From the NCBI GenBank assembly GCA_021904315.1, contig CM038920.1, forward strand, positions 4,464,001 through 4,528,000: DNA of 64,000 nt, written 5' to 3'. Positions 1 through 9,965 of this stretch are shown here, one piece after another (the stretch's first letter is position 1; each line of letters starts with the position of its first letter). The notes below the pieces were generated by a model. The model searched no databases and was not told where the DNA came from. It saw only the letters and a program-made list of their open reading frames with translations. The stretch is from Sphagnum magellanicum. Taxonomy: Eukaryota > Streptophyta > Sphagnopsida > Sphagnales > Sphagnaceae. A program made the position numbers and the translations under genes.

Positions 1-87
1 GGAGAGTTAAGAGTATCATCTGCATTGCAGTCTGTGCATAAAGCCACTGTAGCTTCGCATTAACCCTTGTGCATTCAACTCTTCAAA

Positions 88-490
88 CTAGTGTGACACG
101 CCCAAAACCCCTGTTTGTTTGGTGTGCTTCCCAACTTGGAGAAGCTTCATTTCTTTAGGGCGCAAAAATTTTAGGGCAGTAGGAACATAAGATTGGAGAT
201 GTTGAGGAGAAAGATGCGAGCAAACAAATGCCACCTCAGCTCTGGTGTCATGAATACGAAAAACATCATCAAAGTCCTCATCCACCAATGTGGTGAACAA
301 GTTTGGTAAGAATATTGAAGCTCTCAGTAGCATCGTCCTCCAGTCCACACTTGATTCTCTCTATGACTTACTCCAGGTAGATCCTCATATAAATAATCTA
401 AGACATCATGAGCAGCATAATTCTGCACCTGTAGACCAACTGATGTAACTGAATCAACTCAACAAACCTCTCTTGACTGCCAGTGCTGCA
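88..490 (-). pseudogene. Unassigned coding-like sequence downstream of subunit g
   Basis: Reading leftward, eighteen bases after the subunit g stop there is a good splice-acceptor-like tract ending CTTTTGCAG (near 491). Two stretches then read like real protein. One, about 455-370, contains QVQNYAAHDVLDYLYEDLPG followed directly by GTAAGT. The other, 348-88, contains DWRTMLLRASIFLPNLFTTL and a second block ending in PTALKFLRPKEMKLL. They lie in different frames and the open frame at 348 has no ATG, so this would be internal exons of a spliced gene or a broken copy. I do not recognise the family. It could also be alternative 3' exons of the subunit g transcript unit, or chance reading in its 3' UTR. 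Confidence 0.3.
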
Positions 491-503
491 AAAGATGGAG
501 ATC

Positions 504-2492
504 CTACACCCTGTAACCTGTGAGTGTGCCACCCCGACCAACTATCTCCCCAACACAAAACCAGGCATAACATTCTCCTGCAAACAAAGCTGCAATGCCA
601 ACCTCTTCTAACTTCAGGTCATTCCTGGCTAGCAGCCTCTGCTTTATGTAGTCAACCTCCTTCCAAAATGCCTCATACCTGCCTGGTATACTGCAAAAAG
701 CCAAAGACACTAGACAACTCAGAAACTCTTCAATGTCCCACAAACACTAAATCATGTACAGGCTGGCCATAATGCATGGGTGCTTGTCTAAGCAATATTT
801 TCATAAGTACTGAGAATTTCTCGTTAATGACAATTTAGTCAACCTGAAAAGAATACAGAGATGACCCTACAGTAAGGTGATAGAAATTTCAAACCAAACC
901 ATCAGCAAGCATGCAAAAGAGGAAACCCCACCACTAAAGAAAAAGAAAAAACAAGACCACAAGGCAGAAGTGTAGTTTGACCAACAGTGAGAATCGTATG
1001 CATGTTCAGGGACCTTCAACAGCAGCATGTATGGCATTGACCACCTAACATAACATCCCCACTGACTTCATCAGTTCCAGGCAATGGGGTGCAGGTTAAG
1101 TCAGACATTAACCACCATGCTGAGTTTCTGTCACAAGGTCACAAGTAATGGGAAACTCAGCCATGATGCTGGCTACATCAAGAAAAAGAAGAGCAAAGGA
1201 AACCTCCAAAAAGATGAACATAAGATGGGAAACAGACCAGAAATGAAAGCTCCACCAAAAAATGAACAAACAAAAGAAACTAGAGAGAAGAAAGGAGGAC
1301 TTTAAGATGAGAACTTCAGATGTACTATATAATATGTCCAACAAATTATCATGGTCACCTTCATCACCTCCTGGCAAGGGGTAGAGGTCAACATAACAAA
1401 CATTAACCAACAAACTGAGTTTCTGTTACAACACTGGCAGACACAGGAAAACAAAGCCATGTGCTGACTAGCTCAATAGCAGAAACATGTTCAAGGTAGG
1501 TAACCATTCAGTCAGTGGCAGCAAACACAAAACAAACATGAAAGGAATCCATGTGATCATAAACCTTGTGAGTGTCACTCACAAATGTCAAACAACAAAA
1601 AACACATTGAAGGTAGGTAACCATTCTGTCAGTTCCAGCAAACACAAAACAAACATGACAAGAATCCATGTGCTCATAAACCTTGTGAGTCTTGCTCACA
1701 AATGTCAAACCATTACCTCCATAATGAATGGAAGTGACATGTCACAAGTACATTAGGGTTAAAAATTTCACAAATCCCCCTGGCTCCAGATTAAGAGCAC
1801 AAGAAAGTTATGTGCATGTCCTGCCTGTTCACACAAGTAGAACAACCCTGAAGGAGCAAAAACAAAAAGAGGCCATGGAGAAAATTATGTATGTGCAATG
1901 ACACGCCGCATCACTATTCTTTCTCACAAAAGCCGTTCTGGTCGTTATTTTCCACTCTTAACAAGATGTGACTGTGACAAATAGGTAGTCCCCCGAGTAT
2001 TATTAGGGTTTACAGGAGAGCTGGCTAGCTATCTTTCTTCTCTAAAACACGATCAGAGTACAGAACAGGAAGGTTCAAGGATCATATTGTTAGGGTTTCC
2101 AAGATCTGTCCTTCAAGCAGAAAGTTCTCGCCTCTAGCAGATGAGAACGTTGTTGACACAGCTGAAGAAGAATTGACTCTTCTACCGATTTCGATACAGA
2201 TCCGAATAAATCACAGCAGGTGGATAGATCGCTAGTGAGAGTCCTCGCCGCTAAGCCTAAAGTCTTGGGACGTGCAAGGGGTTAAAAGGAGAGGGCTTAG
2301 AAGAAAGCACCTGGCGAGACGAGTATAGAACAGTTGCTTGGAAAGCTCTTGGCATTTCTGTACTGTAGGCTCGCTCTGGATGTATTGCTTGTTGTTCTCC
2401 AGTAGCTGCTTGTAATAGGAAGAGCCATGCTTCGCGGCAATTTCAGTGGCAACGGCAGCTTTGCTTTGCAACTGCCTCACAAGCGACGCCAT
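504..2492 (-). CDS. Mitochondrial ATP synthase subunit g (two exons)
   Basis: Encodes a small inner-membrane subunit of the mitochondrial F1Fo ATP synthase that helps hold two enzyme copies together as dimers and shapes cristae. The coding sequence joins 2492-2311 to 690-504 across a phase-2 GT-AG intron (2310-691, 1620 bp) and gives 122 residues, the usual plant length. Family hallmarks are the N-terminal HGSSYYKQLLENNKQYIQ block, LSKQLFYTRLASIPGRYE spanning the junction, and a C-terminal membrane segment ending EIVGRGGTLTGYRV. Residues G108 and G112 form the GxxxG dimerisation motif known for this subunit. The ATG at 2492 is chosen because the frame upstream has only a GTG and because the family starts MAS. 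The frame is intact, so the gene looks functional. No cleavable targeting peptide is evident, which is normal for subunit g. The repeat array at 2632-3086 lies directly upstream. Confidence 0.93.
691..2310 (-). other. Intron of the subunit g gene, with internal repeats
   Basis: The intron begins GTGCTT after the codon for A60 and ends TTTTTGCAG before the rest of the S61 codon. It is AT-rich and has no supported coding sequence. It holds a two-copy tandem duplication of about 117 bp (1493-1609 and 1610-1712). A looser pair sharing a GAGTTTCTGT core lies near 1084-1165 and 1378-1462. The short open frames on both strands here have no recognisable protein content. Confidence 0.85.
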
Positions 2493-2631
2493 GACTGCAG
2501 CCAAAAAGAAAAAATCTTCCACAAAAACTAACTTTGCGCTCCTCTTCTGCTTCGATCTTCTTCGTCTTCACAGTGCAATCTTCCTTCCTTGCAACGCTGC
2601 TCCCTCCCTACCTCCCGGTGTTGCTCACGGC
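2493..2631 (-). promoter_or_regulatory. Leader and promoter-proximal region of subunit g
   Basis: The stretch upstream of the subunit g ATG is richer in GC and pyrimidine motifs than the surrounding DNA, as expected for a leader and core promoter. It is bounded upstream by a tandem array. No TATA box was identified with confidence. Confidence 0.35.
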
Positions 2632-3086
2632 CAACAGAATCTTGCAATTAAGGATGAAAGTATTGTTCACATAGACGATGACATTGCTGTATTGGGGATG
2701 AAATTATTATTGCTCATATGGATGAAAATTGTTCTGACCCAGGCCCAAATAGAATCTTGCAATTATGGATGAAAATTCATTGCTCACATGGACGATCACA
2801 TTGCTGTGACGGATGAAATTATTATTGCCCACCTTGATGAAAATCGTACTGACCCGACTCACACCCAACAGAATCTTGCATTTATTAATGCAAATATTTG
2901 ATCACATGGACGATAACATTGTTGTGATGGATGAAATTAGTATTGTTCACCTGGATGAAAATTGTACTGACCCCCACTCACACCCAACAGAATCTTACAA
3001 TTACAGATGAAACTATTGCTCACATGGACGATAACATTGCTGTGATGGATGAAATTATCATTGCTTGTATGGATGAAATTGTAACG
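2632..3086. repeat. Four-copy tandem repeat, unit about 115-120 bp
   Basis: Four units start near 2632, 2747, 2865 and 2985, each opening with an AACAGAATCTT-like or AATAGAATCTT-like segment. Each then carries GGATGAAA, a CACATGGACGAT segment with ACATTGCTGTGATGGATGAA, and GGATGAAATTGT with CTGACCC. Units differ by point changes and small indels. The array sits 140 to 595 bp upstream of the subunit g start codon, so it may contain duplicated promoter elements; that role is inference. Confidence 0.85.
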
Positions 3087-4032
3087 AACCCATTTATTTT
3101 CTTATAGTTAGCGTGGGTACGCTTTGAAGAATTTGCTACTTATAGGAGAAGGCCCTGAGATCAGGGCATTACACACTAGGGTTCTAGGGAACAGGCCAGT
3201 TCCACCAGGGAATGTGACGAACTTGGTGAGGCGAGCCGTTGTTCCGTTAGGTTAGGTGGTGATGAGTTCTTCCACGGCCTATTCCAAAATGTAATCGGTT
3301 TTCTCACCACCAATTCACATAACATGTAATATGCCTACTCTTAGAAGAAATTCATAGATATGAGGTGCCAATTTCTCCAAGTTTTTTTTAAAATTAAAAT
3401 TATTTTTTTTAATTTTTAATAAATAAATAAATATTTTAATTTTTTATAATAAAATGTGTGGAAATTGACCCATTATGATTTTTTTTTTAAAACAATTTTT
3501 CGAAAGTGAATGATAATCAAAATTTTTTTTTTTCAAATGATAGGTAGAGTACTCAATTTTGTCCTTCTTGGCTTTATATTTTGAAAGTGCTATTTTAACA
3601 CACGTGTCCTTTTGGAGGTGATATTCCAACAAAAAGGGAGGATATTCAAAAGATCTTTGGTATACACCTTTTAAATCCCACTTTTATTTGGAATTTGAAT
3701 TGGCATATTGCAACAACCACACCTAACATTAAGTATATTGCTTTAAATACCAACCCATTTGGGCATTTGTGATATGCACAATAATTTAACATGCATAACA
3801 TATAGTTAATTTTTAAAAATTGCAATTCAAGATTTGTGTTGGTGTTTGTAATTTTTTTTTTCACATTCAATTTTTGATTAGCATTATGATGTCCATTTTT
3901 TTTTAGTGAAACCTAAAATGTTTAATTATAAATCTTTTTTTTTATATCAAATGTTAAAGATTTTTTAAAAATAATTCATGTCATCACTTGTTTTGGCATC
4001 CATAAGAAATATAAGGGTTTATATAAATGTTA
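3087..4032. other. AT-rich spacer without a supported gene
   Basis: A moderately GC-rich part (3087-3360) is followed by very AT-rich DNA with poly-A and poly-T runs. Short open frames on both strands have no recognisable protein features. Confidence 0.6.
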
Positions 4033-4037
4033 TGTTC

Positions 4038-4859
4038 TGTCACAACCCCACTTTGGCCAAGTGTGGGGGTGAAGCCCAAACACTTGGAAAAGTTGGAGGT
4101 TTGGAGTCCTCCGGGACTCCCGAATGTTTAGAGCTCGACAGTAAGGCCCAAAACACCTCTCATTGGGGTGTTCTTAGTATCATTGGAAAGGTCTTGAAAT
4201 ATAGATATCGAAAATGGCCTCGCATTGGCAATTCGGACATCTGCAGCCCAAGTTATGGGCAAAAGAAGGGCCGAAAGTCAAACTGGCAGTTTGACTCCTG
4301 ACCATTAAAAGTCAGGAATCGACCTCTTCCCGATGTCGCCTTGAAGAGTGCAACACGGCGTTGGAAAGCTCTCGACGAGAGCTACAACATTGATTCAAGA
4401 CTCGTCCCGATTCGAGTTTGGGGCGAGGAGTTATGGCCATTCAAAGTTCCGGGAGTCCAGCCGGGACACTTTCGGGACTCCATTTCGGGAGTCCCAACAA
4501 AATGTGCCATTCGAATGTAGCCTCCGCGACCAGCCGCAGAGAATACTATATGGGGGAAGGTGGTGGCTTCCCCCGAGTCCGGGCCGTGGTGAGTTTTGTG
4601 TGTCCAAGTGCCCGTGGCAAGTCCCAACACCCAAGGGTGTCCCGAATGCTAAACTAACCCGATTTGGTTGGTTTTTGGATGCAGATTCACATGAGCTAAG
4701 CTAGTCCCTCTTCCTAATCTAATCCCTGGGCTCCCAACTCGACCCTCTACCCCTTTTTAGAGTTGGAAGCCGGGAGCGTGCCTCCAAGTTTCAACTTTTC
4801 GCAACTTGACTTTGTGAAACCCTCAAATGGGTTTCACCCCGTGACTTGGGAGTGCGTCA
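4038..4859 (+). mobile_element. Complete solo LTR of an LTR retrotransposon
   Basis: The 822-bp block starts TGTCACAACCCC and ends GGGAGTGCGTCA, so it has the canonical TG and CA ends. It is flanked by identical 5-bp direct repeats TGTTC at 4033-4037 and 4860-4864, the expected target-site duplication. It is clearly more GC-rich than its surroundings. A diverged partial copy of the first 390 bp or so lies at 24702-25088 in the same orientation. No internal region is attached, so it is a solo LTR left by recombination between two LTRs. Superfamily cannot be assigned from the LTR alone. The open frames inside it (for example 3978-4301 and 4348-4704) are not treated as genes. Confidence 0.88.
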
Positions 4860-4864
4860 TGTTC

Positions 4865-6285
4865 AATAAAGTTAAACAATTGAGAATTTACTAACCCCAT
4901 CTTCGTTAACACATCTAATGACAACATTTGATAAACACAAGCAGATTTTGAACAAATGGAAAATAACATTTTCATTCTTTCAAAATAACACTTTCAATTT
5001 TCTTTTCATTTGATTTGTGCAATTCAAGATTTGTGTACTTTAGCTTATGTGAACATTTTCACATAATATTTTTCTTTTTACCACATACTTCCATCATCTT
5101 TCATTGATACTAATGTAGCCATTGTCATTGGCCCAAGTGTGAATACATTCTTTATTTTTCACATTTTTAGAATTGAAAAATTCAAATTTTAACAATGTGA
5201 ACACATTGAAGGCTCAATTGATTTTTTCTTCCAAACCAAATTTTTGCAATTTATTTGAATTTCTAGTAACAAAATCCACATTAACTTTGAAAACTATCAA
5301 ATAAACATTATTAAACTAACTTACTAAAGGCTTTCCAACAACACCAAGAACACCTTGAAATTTCAATATGGTTTTAATTTTTTATTTTATTTTATTTTCA
5401 TTGAAAAAATGGTTCAATAATCAATAGTTTCCACACTATAACTCCAAAAAATTTCAAACCAAGTTAGTGCAACATTACTAATCAAAAGCTTTCTAAAGAT
5501 ATCATGAATGCAGCATGAAATGTTGTGATTTGAGATATCTCAACATGACAAACATGACAAAAAAATTACCTTGCTTCATAGATAGATACCAAAAATGAAC
5601 TTACTAACAAACCATGTTTGCAAGTTATGCACACAACCCCCCTCCCTTTGTGATTTTATATATCTAGATCTATGAAGGACGGTGTTTTTGTTTATCACAT
5701 TGAAATCTCTTAAACTACAATGATCTTTGCCATGTTATTTATATTGTTGGAAAGTTTTTGACGAGTAAAGGTGCAATAAATTGGTTTCATAATGTTTTGA
5801 TCAATGTTGGACAAGGACTTGGTTGATCAATTAAAAATCAATAATTTTGATTCCAATTCCAATTAACTTAACTATAATTGAATCTTGATTTTGGAACCAT
5901 GTGGCCCGGGAATCATATTTGTGGGGTTTAGTTTTTGGAACCAAATGGGAACCACCACTAAGTTGTAACATTGAAAATAATCAGAATCGAACCCAAGGTT
6001 TGGTTCCAAATGTGTTAATTAAGAATTGAAATTGGATTTAAAGTTTGGTTATAAAGGTGTTTGAAAATCCAAATCAAACCAATTTTATCAAAAAGATCTA
6101 ATTTCAAATCTACTTTTAAAGGTTTTGGATTTTTTTGGGGTTTTGTGATTTTTTTGTTGGTTTTTAAATTCAAATTCTGATGGGTTTTTGGATTATTTAA
6201 TTTTTCATGTTTTTTTCAAGCTCCTTGCATCAATTTCAAGCAAACATCAAGTTATAAGCAAGGTAAGTTGTGTGCTCAACACTCA
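4865..6285. other. AT-rich spacer with dispersed repeat traces
   Basis: No gene is seen. A block near 5735-5830 with ATTGTTGGAAAG followed by TTTCATAA resembles blocks near 10495 and near 40345 and 40500, suggesting an old dispersed repeat. Confidence 0.5.
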
Positions 6286-7060
6286 TGGTCTTCATGTTCA
6301 TCACCTTGTTCATCATCTTTTTACTCGTTGCCTTGTTCATCCTAGCATTTTTTTCTTTCTTGTTTTTGTTGTGATAATTATTTTTGTGGGTTAAACAATG
6401 GCAATGGTAAGGGCAACAATGGTGGCCTTCTTTTGTTCAGTCTTTTTCTTGCACATCACCTTGCTCATCATCTCTTTGTTTGTTGTCTTGTTCATCATCT
6501 TCCTAATTGTCATGTTGTTAAGATGACCAAAAAGATGATGAAATTATTTTTTTTGACAACTTGTTCATCATTTTCCTAATTATCATGTTTTACGATTCTC
6601 GAAATTGACCAAAAAGATGATGAGTTTTTTTTCCTTTTTTGTTCAACACCTTGTTCATCATCTTCCTATTTGTCACCTTGTTCATCAACTTCTTGTTTAT
6701 CACCTTGCTCATCATCTTCCTAATCATCATGTTTTACGATTCTCCAATAGAAAATTATTTTTTTCCATTTTTTGTTTGTCACTTTATTCATTTATTTTTT
6801 ATTGTTGTTTATTCATTGTATTTTTTTATCATCCATCTTCCTAGTCATGACAACAACATGAGGACCAAAAAGACGATGAACATTTTCTTTTCATTTTTTG
6901 TTCATTGCCTTATTCATTGTCTTCCTATTCATCACCTTATTCATTATCTTCTTACATGTTGTTTTATTCATTGTCTTTTTGGTCATCGTTATTATGATAA
7001 TTAAGAAAATGATGAACTTTTTTTCAATTTTCCATGACATTTTTGTAGTCATTTTCTTGG
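6286..7060. repeat. Degenerate minisatellite built on CACCTTGTTCATCATCTT
   Basis: Short units of roughly 20 bp with a CCTTGTTCATCATCTTCCTA core recur across the block, grouped into larger units anchored by GACCAAAAAGATGATGA (near 6522, 6607 and, changed, 6862). The repetition gives open frames rich in Leu, Phe and Ile that look like membrane proteins but are a by-product of the repeat. Confidence 0.7.
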
Positions 7061-7654
7061 TTTTTTTGGTTTTTAAAAATTTAAAGGCATAGACAATTTT
7101 GTGCCTGCTTTGGAAGAGGTGATCTTTCCTATAGAATCTCCATTGGAGATTGATTGATGTGGGTATGCTTTTATTGAGGGTGTTCATGTTACAACAATAA
7201 CACATTGAAAAATCTTTTTAACCACAAATGCTACAATATAATGAGATTTGTTGGTGAAAAATCAAGATTTCTGGAAACCCAAAAACCACATTACCACAAC
7301 TAGGGCATTCTATGCATTTACATCTTTATCTTCCTTAGAATTAAGTTCAAGCTTGAACCAATTTAAATAACTTAAATTTATTTTTTGTTACCTACTTGCA
7401 TTGATTACAAGAATTAAAAGGGGCATCATAACCTATAAAAGTTCAAATAAATTTTTTGTATTACGATTTTTTTGAAACCAATCATTGACAAGCTTGGAAA
7501 GAATGGGTTAAACTAGAAAAAGATGGGGATGAAAAAGATAGGTGAGTTGCAAAAAAAAGTGTGGCCCCAACCCATGTATTATTTTTAAATTTTTTGGTAG
7601 TGTAATTCCTTGTAATAAGGATGATCTTCATCACAAGTAATTTGAAAAGGATCT

Positions 7655-9420
7655 TTTCATTTTTATTACTAAGGAATTGATGCCATTATCATTTGTTGAT
7701 GTGTCTTTTTTTAAAAGATTGGTTCTAGAGCAAAATCCTTGATTACATTTTTCATCAAGGAATTTTTTTAAACATGATCTTTTGTTTAAGATTGTTGAAA
7801 GGACCAAAGAAAGGTTTGTATCTACATCCCTTTAATCATGTAATACATGCACCATATCTTTTGATCTTTGGATGTCAATGAAAGGTGTTGATACATTTGT
7901 TTTTATCATTCATTTTTTAAATAGCAAGTGAGATTTTTGCCACATAATTATTGGATTTCATGAAACTACATACACATTTGGAATTGCCATGGCTTTATAG
8001 GTGAATAACGTGCCTACAAAACATGGGCTTAATGCTTGTGTTCTTGCATATGTCAAAGATGAAAGGGGTTCTTTTTCCACCATAACTTTTGCATTAACCT
8101 ATATTGTGCTTTGTGAAGTTTTTGGGTTATCAACACCTTTTGTATGGACTTGTTGTTGTCCACGTGTTACCAATATGTTACAAATTGAATGGCTTCAAGA
8201 TATGGCTTGATTTCAACTTCATTTTTTTAAAAACAAGCAATATTGTGAAAAAACCATCACTTAGACCAAGAAAAGTGATAGGGATGGCAATAATGGCACA
8301 AAACGTGTGAACTTGTGGGGGTGCTTTCACACAAATTCATGATTCCTATACATATTCACTTCACTTCAAAAGTCATATTATTCCAAGAATTTTTTGAATT
8401 CAAACATATAATTATTTTTATTACAAAAGGCACTTATTACTAGCACTACAAGGTTGTGTGCCAAGTCCTCAAAATTGGGCAATAACCTAAGTTGTTGCTA
8501 ATATTCTAAGGCCTATGGTTCAGCAATACATGTTGAGCCAAAATTGAAGATATTGGTTGTTTTCATATGCCCTTGTTGCGTTATAAGGGTTGTATGTTAA
8601 ATTTGACAAGAATTGTTTAACACATAATTATAGTGAAACCCAAGATTTTGATGAAAAGCTTAAAGTCTTTTGCCAACAAATGCAAAAAAAGTGGTGATAG
8701 TCATAAACCTTTTCCTTGCATTTATAGTTTATTTCCAAAATGTTAAAGGTTAAAACATGTTGACCATGATGTTAGACCTTTAACCACAAGGGCTTAAGGT
8801 TAACATTCAATTTGTTGGCAAAAATAAAACATTGTAAATTGCTAATGAATATGACTGCTAGGTATTGTTTCCATTCCTTGTTTTTGCATACAAGTTTTGA
8901 AATCCAAGTGGTACAAGTGTTGAAGTTCCTAGTTTTGCATCCCAAAGTATTAAAACCATAGTTATGTATGATTTCATAGAGATTGTTGAAAATGTAACAT
9001 CATCAATGGTGAAAAAATAGTTGAATATTTTTAAGGTCAAAAAAGTCATAAAGAGGCCCAAAATCCATTAGAATGGTGAACACATGAGGTATAATTTTTT
9101 TATGTTGGGTTGTAGCCCAACAACTTTTGGAGATTATTGGCTCACATATTGAGGTGGAGAATCTTTAATATTGTAAGCATTTGACCTTTGACATTTTTAG
9201 TTGGACATAGAAAATCTTGATATGCTTATAAACATATACAAAAATTGCCTAAATGATGTTCATGTTAGTACCTTGGAATTCATGAAACAATTCATGGAAA
9301 TGAAAGAAGCTATAATGGATGAAAATGAGAATGTGATTGATAAAATTGAGCTTTTTGAATTGGAGGAAAATGGCAATAGACTTTATGCAATATTTTATTT
9401 TGCATTTTGTCAATTTTCTT
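7655..9420 (+). pseudogene. Degraded hAT-family transposase
   Basis: Conceptual translation across several frames gives the order of motifs found in plant hAT (BED zinc-finger type) transposases. TISFDLWMSMKGVDTFVFI is at 7851-7907. NNVPTKHGLNACVLAYVKDE, followed by a STITFALTYIVLCEVFGL segment, is at about 8004-8126. Near the C-terminus the dimerisation region reads LLEIIGSHIEVE and then, one frame over, RIFNIVSI (9123-9170). It continues with DIENLDMLINIYKN and the acidic tail FMEMKEAIMDENENVIDKIE (9201-9350). Stop codons and frameshifts break the frame repeatedly, so it cannot make an active transposase. Terminal inverted repeats and an 8-bp target duplication were not found. Codon 9201 starts the longest surviving open piece. 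Confidence 0.82.
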
Positions 9421-9599
9421 TTCTTTTTGTTGTCCATTATCTTTAGTTTAAATTGTAGTGTTAAAATTCTTGTTGTATGTTGTAGATATTGGATCAATGG
9501 AACCCATGGAGTTAGATTTTCACTTTTAAATTTTAACCTTGGGATATGATGAACCTTACAAATTTGATAGGATTTATGTTTATAGTTTTTTTTGTTATG

Positions 9600-9965
9600 A
9601 CACCTTGATTTAGGTTTTTTTGGTGTCTAAAATAGGGTTTTTTAGAGTTAAAATAAAGGTTTTGTGGGGGGTCTAAAATAGGGTGTGTTGGGGGCCTAAA
9701 CATGGTTTTTTTAGGGTTTGAAATATGTTTGCTTAGAGGTTTGATATAGGGTTTTTTTAGTTTGAACATAATGTTTTGGAGGTTTTTGGGGGGCTGAAAT
9801 ATAATTTTTGGAGATGTTTGCATCAGGGTTTTTTGGGAATCTATTTATGGGTTTAAATTTGATATAGGTTTGTTTAGGGTTTTGAAATAGTGTTTTTGAG
9901 GTATAAAACAAGGTGTTTAAGGGTTTTGAGGGGCTTGAAATAGGGTTTTTATGGGGTTCGAAATA
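9600..9965 (+). repeat. Degenerate G/T-rich minisatellite with telomere-like words
   Basis: About a dozen variants of a 25-30 bp unit of the form GGGTTTTTTAGGGTTTGAAATA follow each other. TTTAGGG, the plant telomere heptamer, occurs in several units but never as a clean head-to-tail array, so this is a minisatellite and not a true interstitial telomere. The minus-strand open frames here come from the repeat. Confidence 0.65.

Noticed and set aside
3978-4704. Several overlapping frames at 4 kb considered as a gene
   Set aside because: They lie inside a solo LTR whose borders and target duplication are clear.
6605-7092. Hydrophobic frames resembling membrane proteins
   Set aside because: They arise from CTTGTTCATCATCTT-type minisatellite units and shift frame with the repeats.
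9600-9965. True interstitial telomere
   Set aside because: TTTAGGG occurs but not as consecutive heptamers.
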